NCBI GenBank assembly: GCA_947455595.1
Contig: CANGOP010000005.1
Span: 108,643 to 172,642, forward strand
Length of the DNA stretch: 64,000 nucleotides
DNA from: Gammaproteobacteria bacterium
GTDB taxonomy: Bacteria > Pseudomonadota > Gammaproteobacteria > Steroidobacterales > Steroidobacteraceae
Direction: 5' to 3'
In this document: piece after piece, positions 26,855 through 34,733 of the stretch
Layout: every line of letters starts with the position of its first letter
Numbering within the stretch: position 1 is the first letter of the stretch
Program-made: the position numbers and the translations under genes
The notes under the pieces: model-generated
The model's database searches: none
Seen by the model: only the letters and a program-made list of their open reading frames with translations
Told to the model about the DNA's origin: nothing

Positions 26855-27646
26855 TTAAGGCTGCGTCGGATATCCGAGGCGGTGCGATAGACCGGTGACG
26901 AAGGCGAGAATCGCCTCTCGGTGCGCGCCCCCAGCCTGACAGGCAAGTCGCCCTCGACGGCCAATCAGCGTAATGGCCGCCACGATCTGCTCATTCAGAT
27001 CGTAAACCGGTGCGGCGATCGCACTGATGTCCGGAACAGGGCTGCCTTCCGTCTGCGAGCAGCCCTCCGCTCGAATATGGGCCAAGGCGGCCTGATAGTC
27101 CGAGTTGACGATAAGGTCGGGAACACCCGCCTTACGCGCTTCACTCAACTCCGCCTCGACGAGGGGTTGTACGATGTTCGCCGGCATGAAGGCCGCGAAC
27201 AAGCGACCGGTCGCCGTTTGCGTCAGCGAGTACCGGGCGCCCGTACGGATGTTGGAATAGATCTGAAACGGCGCCTCATGCAGGCGCAGGATCACAGGAC
27301 CGGCATCCGTCCAGATGCTCATGGTCACCATCAGATGCAATGATTCGGCAAAGGCGGGGACCGCTTCCCAGATCACCGCCAGCGGGTCATGCCAACGCAG
27401 GCGCGCGAGGCCCAGCGTCAAGGCATAGGGACCCAAGCGATACAGACCCGTCGCAGGGTCCTGCTCGACGAGGCCGAGCGTTCGAAAACTCACGAGATAG
27501 GCATGGGCCTGACCGGCGGTGAGCGCTGCCTGTTCTGCCAATTCCCGCAACATCAGGGGGCCCTGAGCGCGCACGAGTGCATCGAGCAGTCGGCCACCGA
27601 CCTCAATCGACTGTACGCCCCGCCCGGATCGCTGACCCGCCATCAC
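26855..27646 (-). CDS. IclR-family transcriptional regulator
   Basis: A 263-residue regulator. An N-terminal winged helix (GGRLLDALVRAQGPLMLRELAEQAALTAGQAHAYLVSFRTLGLVEQD, about 17-63) is followed by an IclR effector-binding domain with GRLFAAFMP and the C-terminal ISAIAAPVYDLNEQIVAAITLIG. It is divergent from the aromatic-catabolic operon starting at 27769, with an array of TTCGT/ACGAA half-sites between them, so it very likely controls that operon and itself. IclR proteins commonly sense aromatic intermediates; HmgR of Pseudomonas, responding to homogentisate, is a relevant precedent. Confidence 0.92.
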   Translation of the reverse strand: MMAGQRSGRGVQSIEVGGRLLDALVRAQGPLMLRELAEQAALTAGQAHAYLVSFRTLGLVEQDPATGLYRLGPYALTLGLARLRWHDPLAVIWEAVPAFAESLHLMVTMSIWTDAGPVILRLHEAPFQIYSNIRTGARYSLTQTATGRLFAAFMPANIVQPLVEAELSEARKAGVPDLIVNSDYQAALAHIRAEGCSQTEGSPVPDISAIAAPVYDLNEQIVAAITLIGRRGRLACQAGGAHREAILAFVTGLSHRLGYPTQP

Positions 27647-27717
27647 ACCACTCCCGCCGCCTATGTCGGCGAATTATGGAAGCCGATCGTACCCGATTTG
27701 ACTGCCGTTTCGGAATA

Positions 27718-27742
27718 AACGAATATCTTCGTTATTAACGAA
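27718..27742. promoter_or_regulatory. Candidate IclR operator array (ACGAA/TTCGT half-sites)
   Basis: Three half-sites alternate in 25 bases: AACGAA, four bases, TTCGTT, then TAACGAA. They form two overlapping perfect dyads, AACGAA-N4-TTCGTT (27718-27733) and TTCGTTA-T-TAACGAA (27728-27742). The array lies in the 122-base gap between the iclR gene and the MBL gene, 27 bases before the latter. Position and perfect symmetry make it the best operator candidate in the window. Confidence 0.6.
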
Positions 27743-27768
27743 CGCATCGGGACGCCAAGGATCTGCCC

Positions 27769-28719
27769 ATGACCAAGACTTTCGCTTCGCAGGCCGACCT
27801 CACCGAAAAGGAGGTCAGTTTTGACCGCCTCTCCGCCAACGCCTACGCCTACACGGCGCAGGGTGATCCGAATACCGGCATCGTGATTGGGGATGAATCC
27901 GTGTTGGTGGTCGATACGCAGGCAACGCCGATCATGGCGCAGGACGTCATTCGGCGGATCCGCGAAGTGACGGACAAGCCGATCAAACACGTGGTGATGT
28001 CTCATTACCATGCGGTGCGCGTCTTGGGCGCCACGGCTTACGGCGCGAGCGAGATTATCGCCAGCCAAGACACCTACGACCTCATCGTCGAACGCGGCGC
28101 CTTCGATATGAAGAGTGAGATTGAACGCTTCCCGCGTCTGTTCCGCGCCGTGGAATCCATCCCAGGCCTCACTTGGCCCACCGTCGTCTTCCAGAACAAG
28201 ATGACGTTGTGGCTCGGCAGCCTGGAAGTACAGATCCTGCAGTTGGGTCGAGGGCACACCAAAGGCGATACGGTCGTCTGGTTGCCGAAGGACCGGATTC
28301 TCTTCTCAGGCGACCTGGTCGAGTTTGATGCGACACCTTACGCCGGCGACGCGTACTTCTCGGATTGGCCTGCAACGCTTGATGCGGTTGAAGCACTCCA
28401 TGCTGCACAGCTCGTCCCGGGCCGCGGCGCCGCGCTCAAGAACCCGGAGGAAGTGGCGGCCGGCATTCGCGGCACGCGCGACTTCATCGCGGACGTTTAT
28501 CGCGGCGTGCGCGCCCGCGTCGCTGAAGGCAAAGACTTGAAGACGACCTATCAGGCGGTCATGGCCGATCTGCGGCCGAAGTACGGCCATTGGGTCATCT
28601 TCGATCACTGCATGCCGTTTGATGTCACTCGCGCCTACGATGAAGCAACACAGTACAAAGATCCGCGTATTTGGACCGCCGAGCGCGACATGGATATGTG
28701 GAAGACCTTGGAAACCTAA
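27769..28719 (+). CDS. Metallo-beta-lactamase-fold protein with a degenerate metal motif
   Basis: A 316-residue MBL-fold protein, first gene of the operon. The fold is clear: VLVVDTQATP (46-54), then SHYHAVRVLG (78-87), GRGHTKGDT with His163, and FSGDLV with Asp182. In the usual HxHxDH motif the last two ligands are replaced: H79-Y-H81-A-V83-R84, so Asp and the second-site His are missing. It may bind one metal, bind it differently, or be non-hydrolytic. The operon (monooxygenase, VOC protein, fumarylacetoacetase) implies a role in an aromatic ring-cleavage route. The reaction is unknown. Confidence 0.85.
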   Translation: MTKTFASQADLTEKEVSFDRLSANAYAYTAQGDPNTGIVIGDESVLVVDTQATPIMAQDVIRRIREVTDKPIKHVVMSHYHAVRVLGATAYGASEIIASQDTYDLIVERGAFDMKSEIERFPRLFRAVESIPGLTWPTVVFQNKMTLWLGSLEVQILQLGRGHTKGDTVVWLPKDRILFSGDLVEFDATPYAGDAYFSDWPATLDAVEALHAAQLVPGRGAALKNPEEVAAGIRGTRDFIADVYRGVRARVAEGKDLKTTYQAVMADLRPKYGHWVIFDHCMPFDVTRAYDEATQYKDPRIWTAERDMDMWKTLET

Positions 28720-28739
28720 GCTCCGGGACCGGGCGCGTC

Positions 28740-30350
28740 ATGCTGAAGACTTACACCTATCCGCGCTATGCGTATCAGCGGCCCTTGGATCTCGATGCGC
28801 TGACGATCCAACGGCATCCGGTGATCATCGTAGGCGCGGGTCCCGTCGGACTGTCGGCCGCTATCGAGCTGCGCCTCAAAGGCCAACCGGTCATCGTCAT
28901 TGACGAGGATGACACCGTCTCGGCCGGCTCTCGCGGTCTGTGTTATGCCAAGCGGACGCTGGAAGTCCTCGACCGTCTCGGTATCGGCCAACGGGTGATC
29001 GACAAAGGCGTCTCGTGGAACGTCGGCCGAACGTTTTTCCATGATGACGAGGTCTACCGCTTCGACTTGGTACCCGACCCCGAGCACGAACGACCGGGGA
29101 TGGTGAACCTGCAGCAGTACTACCTGGAGGAGTATCTCGTCGACCGAGCGCTGTCCCTCGGTGTCGAAATTCGCTTTCGCCAAAAAGTCACCGGTGTTGA
29201 CGTAGAAGATGAGGGCGCATCGCTCACTGTCCAATCACCGGATGGCCCCTACACCGTGGAGGCGGATTGGCTGATCGTTGCCGATGGTGCGCGCAGTCCC
29301 ATTCGCCGCGCGCTCGGCCTCGACATTGAAGGCAAAATTTTCCAGGACCGCTTTTTAATCGCCGACGTGTCCATGAAAGCCGGCTTCCCGCCACAACGCT
29401 GGTTCTGGTTCGATCCCCCCTTCCATCCCAATCAATCGGTGCTCCTGCATCGTCAGGCCGATGATGTCTGGCGCATCGACTTCCAGTTAGGTTGGGACGC
29501 CGATCCGGAGATCGAGAAACAGCCGGATCGCGTGATACCCCGCATCAAAGCCATGCTCGGCGATGACCGCGAGTTCGAACTCGAGTGGGTGAGCGTGTAC
29601 ACCTTCCAGTGCCGGCGCATGGGCGCTTTCCGCCACCGCCGCGCGCTCTTCGTCGGCGACGCCGCCCATCAGGTCTCACCCTTCGGCGCACGGGGCGCCA
29701 ACTCAGGGATTCAGGACACGGACAATCTCGGCTGGAAACTCGCGCTTGTCCTCGAGGGCAAGGCCCCGGAATCCTTGCTCGACACCTATCACGAGGAACG
29801 TTCGGCCGCCGCGGACGAGAACATCCTCAACTCGACTCGCTCGACGGACTTCATCACGCCCAAGTCATCCGTGAGTCGTCTCTTCCGCGATGCCGTGTTG
29901 GAACTGGCCGAACATCATCCGTTCGCACGGCGCCTCGTCAATTCCGGCCGCCTGTCCATGCCGACCATTTACACCGAGTCGCGACTCTCGACGCCGGATC
30001 AGGATGTCTTTCAGTGCAACCTCGTCCCCGGCGCACCCGCCGATGATGCGCCTATGCCGGATGGCTCGTGGTTGCTCCACCATCTCCGTGGCGAATTCAC
30101 CGCGATCCTGTTCGTAGAACCCAACGGCGATTCGACGACTGCGCAGGTCGATTTAACCACGTTGGCGGACGATCCGATTCCCGTCCGCTGTTTGGTCGTA
30201 GAAGCCGCAGGCGTCGTCCGCTCACGCTACGACGCGCACCACGGAACGGTGTATCTCATTCGTCCCGATCAGCATGTGGCCGCTCGTTGGCGTCACGTCG
30301 ATACAACGGGAATCCGCGAGGCCGTCCGACGCGCCTGTGGTCGTCACTGA
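28740..30350 (+). CDS. FAD-dependent aromatic monooxygenase (class A, MhpA/PHBH type)
   Basis: A 536-residue flavoprotein hydroxylase. The dinucleotide-binding VIIVGAGPVGLSAAIEL starts at residue 28, the DG motif is in LIVADGARSPIRRALG, and the FAD-ribityl motif VGDAAHQVSPFGARG is near residue 306. The C-terminal 130 residues resemble the thioredoxin-like domain of phenol-hydroxylase-type enzymes. The family uses NAD(P)H and O2 to hydroxylate a phenolic substrate. The ATG at 28740 is chosen because it precedes the conserved part and lies 20 bases after the MBL stop codon. The adjacent DUF2783 protein is a typical partner. The substrate is not known; a hydroxyphenyl- or hydroxybenzoate-type acid is plausible. 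Confidence 0.9.
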   Translation: MLKTYTYPRYAYQRPLDLDALTIQRHPVIIVGAGPVGLSAAIELRLKGQPVIVIDEDDTVSAGSRGLCYAKRTLEVLDRLGIGQRVIDKGVSWNVGRTFFHDDEVYRFDLVPDPEHERPGMVNLQQYYLEEYLVDRALSLGVEIRFRQKVTGVDVEDEGASLTVQSPDGPYTVEADWLIVADGARSPIRRALGLDIEGKIFQDRFLIADVSMKAGFPPQRWFWFDPPFHPNQSVLLHRQADDVWRIDFQLGWDADPEIEKQPDRVIPRIKAMLGDDREFELEWVSVYTFQCRRMGAFRHRRALFVGDAAHQVSPFGARGANSGIQDTDNLGWKLALVLEGKAPESLLDTYHEERSAAADENILNSTRSTDFITPKSSVSRLFRDAVLELAEHHPFARRLVNSGRLSMPTIYTESRLSTPDQDVFQCNLVPGAPADDAPMPDGSWLLHHLRGEFTAILFVEPNGDSTTAQVDLTTLADDPIPVRCLVVEAAGVVRSRYDAHHGTVYLIRPDQHVAARWRHVDTTGIREAVRRACGRH

Positions 30351-30359
30351 GGACTCATC

Positions 30360-30593
30360 ATGCCCTTACAACTGAATCCTAATTTCCATGAACCCGGCAA
30401 GCGCTATTTCCGCGAGTTTTCACCGGGCGACGACTTCTACGAAATGTTGATCGATACCCATCGCAATCTGCCGGAATCGCAGAGCGCGAAGGTCAACGCC
30501 AGACTGATTCTGTTGCTCGCCAATCACATTGGTGACTTGTCCGTTTTGCGCGAAGCCATGGCATTGGCCCGCGCTGACGCCAGCACGTTGTGA
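30360..30593 (+). CDS. DUF2783-family small protein
   Basis: A 77-residue protein, MPLQLNPNFHEPGKRYFREF at the start, with the segment DDFYEMLIDTHRNL and a second helix ARLILLLANHIGD. This is the DUF2783 family, usually encoded immediately after class A FAD monooxygenases, as here (nine bases). It has no transmembrane segment. A role as a small partner or stabiliser of the monooxygenase is inference from repeated neighbourhood. Confidence 0.85.
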   Translation: MPLQLNPNFHEPGKRYFREFSPGDDFYEMLIDTHRNLPESQSAKVNARLILLLANHIGDLSVLREAMALARADASTL

Positions 30594-30604
30594 AGGAGAC
30601 CGCG

Positions 30605-31153
30605 ATGAATATCGACCGCATCCATCATGTCGCTTATCGCTGCAAAGACGCGAAAGAGACGGTTGAGTGGTATCAGCAGATGCTGGGGATGGAGTACATG
30701 CTCGCCTTCGCCGAAGACCGCGTGCCGTCCACGAAGGAACCGGATCCTTACATGCACATCTTCCTGAATGCGGGGAACGGCAACGTACTGGCGTTTTTCG
30801 AACTGCCGACGAAACCCGACATGGGGCGCGACCCGAATACACCGTCTTGGGTTCAGCATCTCGCGTTCAAGGTGAACACGCGCGACGAGCTACTGGCCTA
30901 TAAAGCGCATCTCGAGGCGAACGGCGTGTCGGTACTCGGCGTCACCGATCACGGTGCTTTCCACTCCATTTATTTTTTCGACCCCAACGGTCATCGACTC
31001 GAAATCGCCTGCCCCGATCCCAACGCCGCCGAGATTGAGAAGCGGCTTGATGCGGTGAAGTGGCAGATGCTGGAGGAGTGGACGCGCACGAAGCGGGCGC
31101 CCAAGATCGGCGCCTTCGCGCATGCGAAGGAATTCGAAGGTGTGAACCCGTGA
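30605..31153 (+). CDS. VOC-superfamily (glyoxalase / extradiol dioxygenase fold) protein
   Basis: A 182-residue vicinal-oxygen-chelate protein. Candidate metal ligands are H8 (RIHHVAY), H85 (WVQHLAFKV) and E133 (GHRLEIACP), the 2-His-1-Glu pattern, with E66 (FFEL) also positioned as in glyoxalases. The ATG at 30605 follows a strong GAAGGAGA. In its operon it sits between an aromatic hydroxylase and fumarylacetoacetase, so ring cleavage of a dihydroxylated aromatic (extradiol-like dioxygenase) or isomerisation of the ring-cleavage product is plausible. Glyoxalase-like or ring-modifying alternatives remain. Its stop codon overlaps the start of fahA. Confidence 0.85.
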   Translation: MNIDRIHHVAYRCKDAKETVEWYQQMLGMEYMLAFAEDRVPSTKEPDPYMHIFLNAGNGNVLAFFELPTKPDMGRDPNTPSWVQHLAFKVNTRDELLAYKAHLEANGVSVLGVTDHGAFHSIYFFDPNGHRLEIACPDPNAAEIEKRLDAVKWQMLEEWTRTKRAPKIGAFAHAKEFEGVNP

Positions 31154-32418
31154 TTGACGCCACGCACGATGCAGCATTGACCAGCTGGGTTGCCTCTGCC
31201 AACCGGGATCACACCGACTTCCCCATCCAAAATCTGCCCTTTGGACGCTGGCGCCCGCGTGGTTCGCGTGAGCCGTGGCGCGCCGCCGTCGCGATCGGGG
31301 ATTCACTCTTGGATCTGGCCGGCGCCGGCTTCACTGCCACTGCGGACATGGCCGAGGTCTTGGCCTTGCCACTGGCTGCCCGACGGGCGTTGCGCGCACG
31401 GCTGTCAGCCGCGCTGTCGACCGGCAGCCCGGCTGAGGCCGCTCTGCGGGCGCACCTACACCCCATTGATCAGGTCGAACTGGGCTTACCGTGTGACACC
31501 CGCGACTACACGGATTTCTATACCGGCATTCACCACGCGCTGAAGGTGGGTGCGTTGATGCGGCCCGACCATCCGCTCTTGCCGAACTACAAGTGGGTGC
31601 CGATCGGCTATCACGGGCGAGCGTCGTCCTTGGTGGCATCCGGCACCGCCTTTCATCGCCCACGCGGTCAACTCAAACCTCCGCACGTGGACATCCCCAG
31701 CCTTGAGCCCTCCAAGCGCCTCGACTATGAGCTGGAGTTGGGCATTGTGATCGGGCCCGGCAACACGCTCGGCACACCCATTGCGCTCGATGAGGCGGAA
31801 GCGCACGTCATCGGGCTCACGCTCCTGAACGACTGGAGCGCGCGTGACGTCCAGGCCTGGGAATACCAGCCGCTCGGTCCCTTCCTGGCGAAGAACTTTG
31901 CCACGACCCTGTCGCCGTGGATTGTGACGCTGGAGGCGCTGGCGCCCTTTCGGAGCCCGTTCACGCGGGCCACCGACGATCCGCAGCCCTTACCGTATCT
32001 GGATTCCGCGCAGACTCGCGCAGCCGGCGTCATCGAGATCGACCTGACGGTGTCCCTGCAGACGGCACGCATGCGGGCACAAGGGGAGGGCGAAGCGCTG
32101 CTCAGTCGCTCGAACTACCATGATGCGTATTGGACGCTCGCGCAACTTGTCGCACACCATACCGTGAATGGTTGCAATCTCGGTCCGGGTGACCTGCTTG
32201 GCACCGGCACCTTGTCGGGTCCTGCGCCGGAACAAGGCGCCTCCCTTCTCGAATTAAGCAACGGCGGAAAATCGCCGCTGACGCTCCCCAATGGCGAGAC
32301 GCGTCTCTTCCTTGACGACGGCGACGAGGTGATTCTGCGCGGCGACTGCCAGCGCGCTGGGTTTCGACGGATCGGCCTAGGGGAATGCCGGGGCCGCGTA
32401 CTACCCGTTCAGAACTGA
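31150..32418 (+). CDS. fahA: Fumarylacetoacetase
   Basis: A 422-residue enzyme hydrolysing fumarylacetoacetate to fumarate and acetoacetate, the last step of tyrosine/homogentisate catabolism. The N-terminal SH3-like domain begins at DFPIQNLPFGRW. The catalytic mixed-beta domain has DYTDFYTGIHHALKVG (metal/catalytic residues), YHGRASSLVASGT, RLDYELELGIVIG, LLNDWSARDVQAWEYQPLGPFLAKNF and the C-terminal GDLLGTGTLSG. The start is taken as GTG 31150, overlapping the VOC stop codon by four bases; an upstream in-frame ATG at 31060 would overlap it extensively. It is the last gene of the 27769-32418 operon. Confidence 0.93.
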   Translation: MIDATHDAALTSWVASANRDHTDFPIQNLPFGRWRPRGSREPWRAAVAIGDSLLDLAGAGFTATADMAEVLALPLAARRALRARLSAALSTGSPAEAALRAHLHPIDQVELGLPCDTRDYTDFYTGIHHALKVGALMRPDHPLLPNYKWVPIGYHGRASSLVASGTAFHRPRGQLKPPHVDIPSLEPSKRLDYELELGIVIGPGNTLGTPIALDEAEAHVIGLTLLNDWSARDVQAWEYQPLGPFLAKNFATTLSPWIVTLEALAPFRSPFTRATDDPQPLPYLDSAQTRAAGVIEIDLTVSLQTARMRAQGEGEALLSRSNYHDAYWTLAQLVAHHTVNGCNLGPGDLLGTGTLSGPAPEQGASLLELSNGGKSPLTLPNGETRLFLDDGDEVILRGDCQRAGFRRIGLGECRGRVLPVQN

Positions 32419-32445
32419 CGCGACGACAGCGCGGTAAAGGCGGGG

Positions 32446-32871
32446 CTATTTCGTGCCCAATGCTGCCGTGCTGTCGGTCAACCAGTTTTCGACCAACAGA
32501 CCGCGGATGCGTCGAAAGTCCCGGTCGGAGGTCGTGACCAACACATGCCCCCCGGCCCGGGCGTGCGCCGCGATCCACAGATCGTTCGCGCCCATGGGTA
32601 ACCGGACGCGCTCAACCTCCCGACGGATCTCGGCGTAATGGACATCGGCGAGCGGCTCAGGCGGCACAATCTCGAGGCCATCCAGCACTGCCTCCACCGC
32701 CGCCCGCATGCGCGCCGAGCCACGCCCTTCAACGGCGTAGCGCAACTCGCCGGCGATGATCAGGCTGGTGGCGACCTGACGCTCACCGATCGCGGCGATC
32801 CGCCGCACCAGCGGGCCGGAGGGGTCGCGGATCAACGCCGTTAAGATGCCGGTGTCGAGCAAATAGGCCAT
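32446..32871 (-). CDS. vapC: VapC-like PIN-domain ribonuclease toxin
   Basis: A 141-residue PIN-domain protein. The acidic residues of the RNase site are in YLLDTGILTALI (D6), the SLIIAGELRYAVE motif (E43), and GANDLWIAAHARAGG plus VTTSDRDF (D95 and the D115/D117 area). The family cleaves tRNA or rRNA. It lies three bases downstream of a VapB-like antitoxin, the normal toxin-antitoxin order. All catalytic acids appear present, so it may be active. The module separates the aromatic operon from the lldD and hppD genes. Confidence 0.9.
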   Translation of the reverse strand: MAYLLDTGILTALIRDPSGPLVRRIAAIGERQVATSLIIAGELRYAVEGRGSARMRAAVEAVLDGLEIVPPEPLADVHYAEIRREVERVRLPMGANDLWIAAHARAGGHVLVTTSDRDFRRIRGLLVENWLTDSTAALGTK

Positions 32872-32874
32872 GAC

Positions 32875-33135
32875 TCAGGGCAGGACCGATTCGGGCTTGG
32901 GGTCGTCCACCAGCACAAACGACTCCTCCAGCCGCTCAAGGCGCGACAGCGCCGCCAGCAGGGACTTCGGCCGCACCGGCGTCAGCAGCAGAGAATCGCC
33001 CTCGCGGCGGATCACCGCCTCGTCGGTGTCGAATTCAAATTCGCGGGGGATCCGCAGGGCCTGGTTGCGACCATTGCGAAAAAGCCGCACAAAACGTACG
33101 CCCGGCGGCAGAGTGGAGGCGGGAATTTCAGACAT
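32875..33135 (-). CDS. vapB: VapB-like antitoxin (AbrB/SpoVT fold)
   Basis: An 86-residue protein. VRFVRLFRNGRNQALRIPREFEFDTDEAVIRREGD (about 14-47) is the swapped-hairpin AbrB-type DNA-binding domain typical of VapB. The C-terminal part, with LSRLERLEESFVLVDD, would wrap the toxin. The start at 33135 (MSEIPAST) matches family length; the frame opens further upstream to 33189. A perfect TATGC/GCATA dyad overlaps the start and probably serves autoregulation by VapBC. Confidence 0.88.
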   Translation of the reverse strand: MSEIPASTLPPGVRFVRLFRNGRNQALRIPREFEFDTDEAVIRREGDSLLLTPVRPKSLLAALSRLERLEESFVLVDDPKPESVLP

Positions 33136-33148
33136 ATGCCAAAGCATA
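33135..33148. promoter_or_regulatory. Candidate vapBC autoregulatory dyad
   Basis: TATGC-CAAA-GCATA is a perfect 5-4-5 inverted repeat overlapping the vapB start codon on the minus strand. VapB antitoxins bind short dyads at their own promoter or start region. A -10-like TATGCT lies within it. Confidence 0.4.
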
Positions 33149-33386
33149 GGCCACTGTCGACGGACCGTCAACCCGCTGTTTCTGATCAACTTTCATCGGA
33201 CCAGGCGTTTGCAAGCCTGCGCCCGCGTTTCGGTGCTCGTCAGCACCCGTTCGCGCTTGCCCGCGCGGCGGCCGTGCGCGCTAAGATGCCGGGATGAACC
33301 CGTTGCCCGCACGCTGGGCTCGCCGATGGGCGACCCGCCGCAGCCCGCAGCAGGCCGTGACCGCAGACGCTGCTGAGGATACGCCG

Positions 33387-34541
33387 ATGGCCAAGGCCGC
33401 ATCGACCACCGATTATCGCGACCTCGCCCGGCGCCGGCTGCCGCACTTTTTATTCGAATACCTCGACGGCGGCGCCTACGCCGAGACGACCCTCGCCCGC
33501 AACGTGAGCGATCTGCAGGCCATCGCCTTGCGACAGCGGGTGCTCAAAGACGTGGCGACCCTCGACCTGCGCACGTCGCTGTTCGGGACCGAGTACGCCA
33601 TGCCGGTTGCCCTCGCCCCGATTGGCCTCGCCGGTCTCACGGCACGACGGGGCGAGACCCAAGCGGTGCGCGCAGCCGAACGCGCCGGCGTCCCGTTCTG
33701 CCTATCGACCGTCTCGGCCTGCCCGATCGCCGAAGTGGCGGCAGCGGCCCAACAGCCGTTCTGGTTCCAGATGTACATGGTGCGCGACCGAGGCTTCATG
33801 CGGGACCTGTTGGCGCAGGCACGCGAGGCGCGCTGTTCGGCGCTCGTGTTCACCGTCGATCTGCCGGTGCCGGGCGCGCGCTACCGCGACATCCGATCCG
33901 GCCTTGCCGGCGCACCGGGGCTGAGCGGCATGGCGCGCCGCGCGAGCCAGGCGTTGCGACGACCGCGCTGGCTGTGGGAGGTGGCCGTCCGGGGACGGCC
34001 GCTGGCGCTTGGCAATGTGGCGCCGATGCTCCAGAAAGAATCCGGGCTCAACGACTTTCTGGCCTGGATCAGCACGAACTTCGATGCCAGCCTGACGTGG
34101 GCGGATCTGGACTGGATCCGCGCTCAGTGGGACGGGCCGATGATTCTCAAAGGCGTGCTGGACGTCGAAGACGCCACCCAGGCGGCGAGCCTCGGCCTCG
34201 ACGGCATCGTGGTGTCGAACCACGGTGGGCGTCAGCTGGACGGTGTCCTGTCGAGCACCAAGGCGCTGCCGGCCATCGCGCAAGCCGTCGGCCAGCGCCT
34301 CACGATCTTGGCCGATGGCGGCGTGCGCAGCGGCCTCGACGTGATGCGACTTTTAGCGCTGGGCGCTCGAGGGGTGCTGATCGGCCGGCCGTGGGTGTTT
34401 GGTCTGGCGGCGGCAGGAGAGGCGGGCGTATCGCACGTGCTGTCGATCATCGAAGCGGAAATGAAAGTCGCCATGGCGCTGACCGGCTGTCGAAATATCA
34501 CGGAGATTGGGCCGCACATCCTGAGCGCCGATCCACGCTGA
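33387..34541 (+). CDS. lldD: FMN-dependent L-lactate dehydrogenase / alpha-hydroxy-acid dehydrogenase
   Basis: A 384-residue TIM-barrel flavoprotein. N-terminal DYRDLARRRLPHFLFEYLDGGAYAETTLARN and VLKDVATLDLRTSLFG are typical of LldD. FMN and substrate residues include PIGLAGL, FQMYMVRDR, LVFTVDLPVPGARYRDIRSG and the catalytic VSNHGGRQLDG (His-Gly-Gly-Arg). It oxidises (S)-2-hydroxy acids at the membrane. The start at 33387 aligns with the family; the open frame reaches back to 33294. L-lactate is the usual substrate, but beside hppD a 4-hydroxymandelate- or hydroxyphenyl-lactate-type substrate is possible. Confidence 0.88.
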   Translation: MAKAASTTDYRDLARRRLPHFLFEYLDGGAYAETTLARNVSDLQAIALRQRVLKDVATLDLRTSLFGTEYAMPVALAPIGLAGLTARRGETQAVRAAERAGVPFCLSTVSACPIAEVAAAAQQPFWFQMYMVRDRGFMRDLLAQAREARCSALVFTVDLPVPGARYRDIRSGLAGAPGLSGMARRASQALRRPRWLWEVAVRGRPLALGNVAPMLQKESGLNDFLAWISTNFDASLTWADLDWIRAQWDGPMILKGVLDVEDATQAASLGLDGIVVSNHGGRQLDGVLSSTKALPAIAQAVGQRLTILADGGVRSGLDVMRLLALGARGVLIGRPWVFGLAAAGEAGVSHVLSIIEAEMKVAMALTGCRNITEIGPHILSADPR

Positions 34542-34733
34542 CACGCGCCCCACCAGCGCGAAGTTGACTGCCCTAGGCGTCGACAGAGAGCCGACATGAA
34601 CTAATTAATACGCGAACCTTCGCTAAATTATTCGTTTTATTTCACGATCGGATCGCACGTACCCTCAAGTCTCATCCGCGCTGCATCGACGGTGCGCTGT
34701 CTCTTTTAAACCCATTGAGGGGTCATCCGACAC
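34542..34733. promoter_or_regulatory. AT-rich regulatory gap before hppD with TTCG-type dyads
   Basis: This 192-base gap is AT-rich in its middle. It holds a GCGAA-CC-TTCGC inverted repeat (34612-34623) and a TTCGT half-site at 34631 followed by ACGA near 34644. These resemble, but do not match exactly, the half-sites at 27718-27742, so co-regulation of hppD by the same IclR protein is possible. A GAGGGG ribosome-binding site precedes the GTG start of hppD. Confidence 0.35.
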
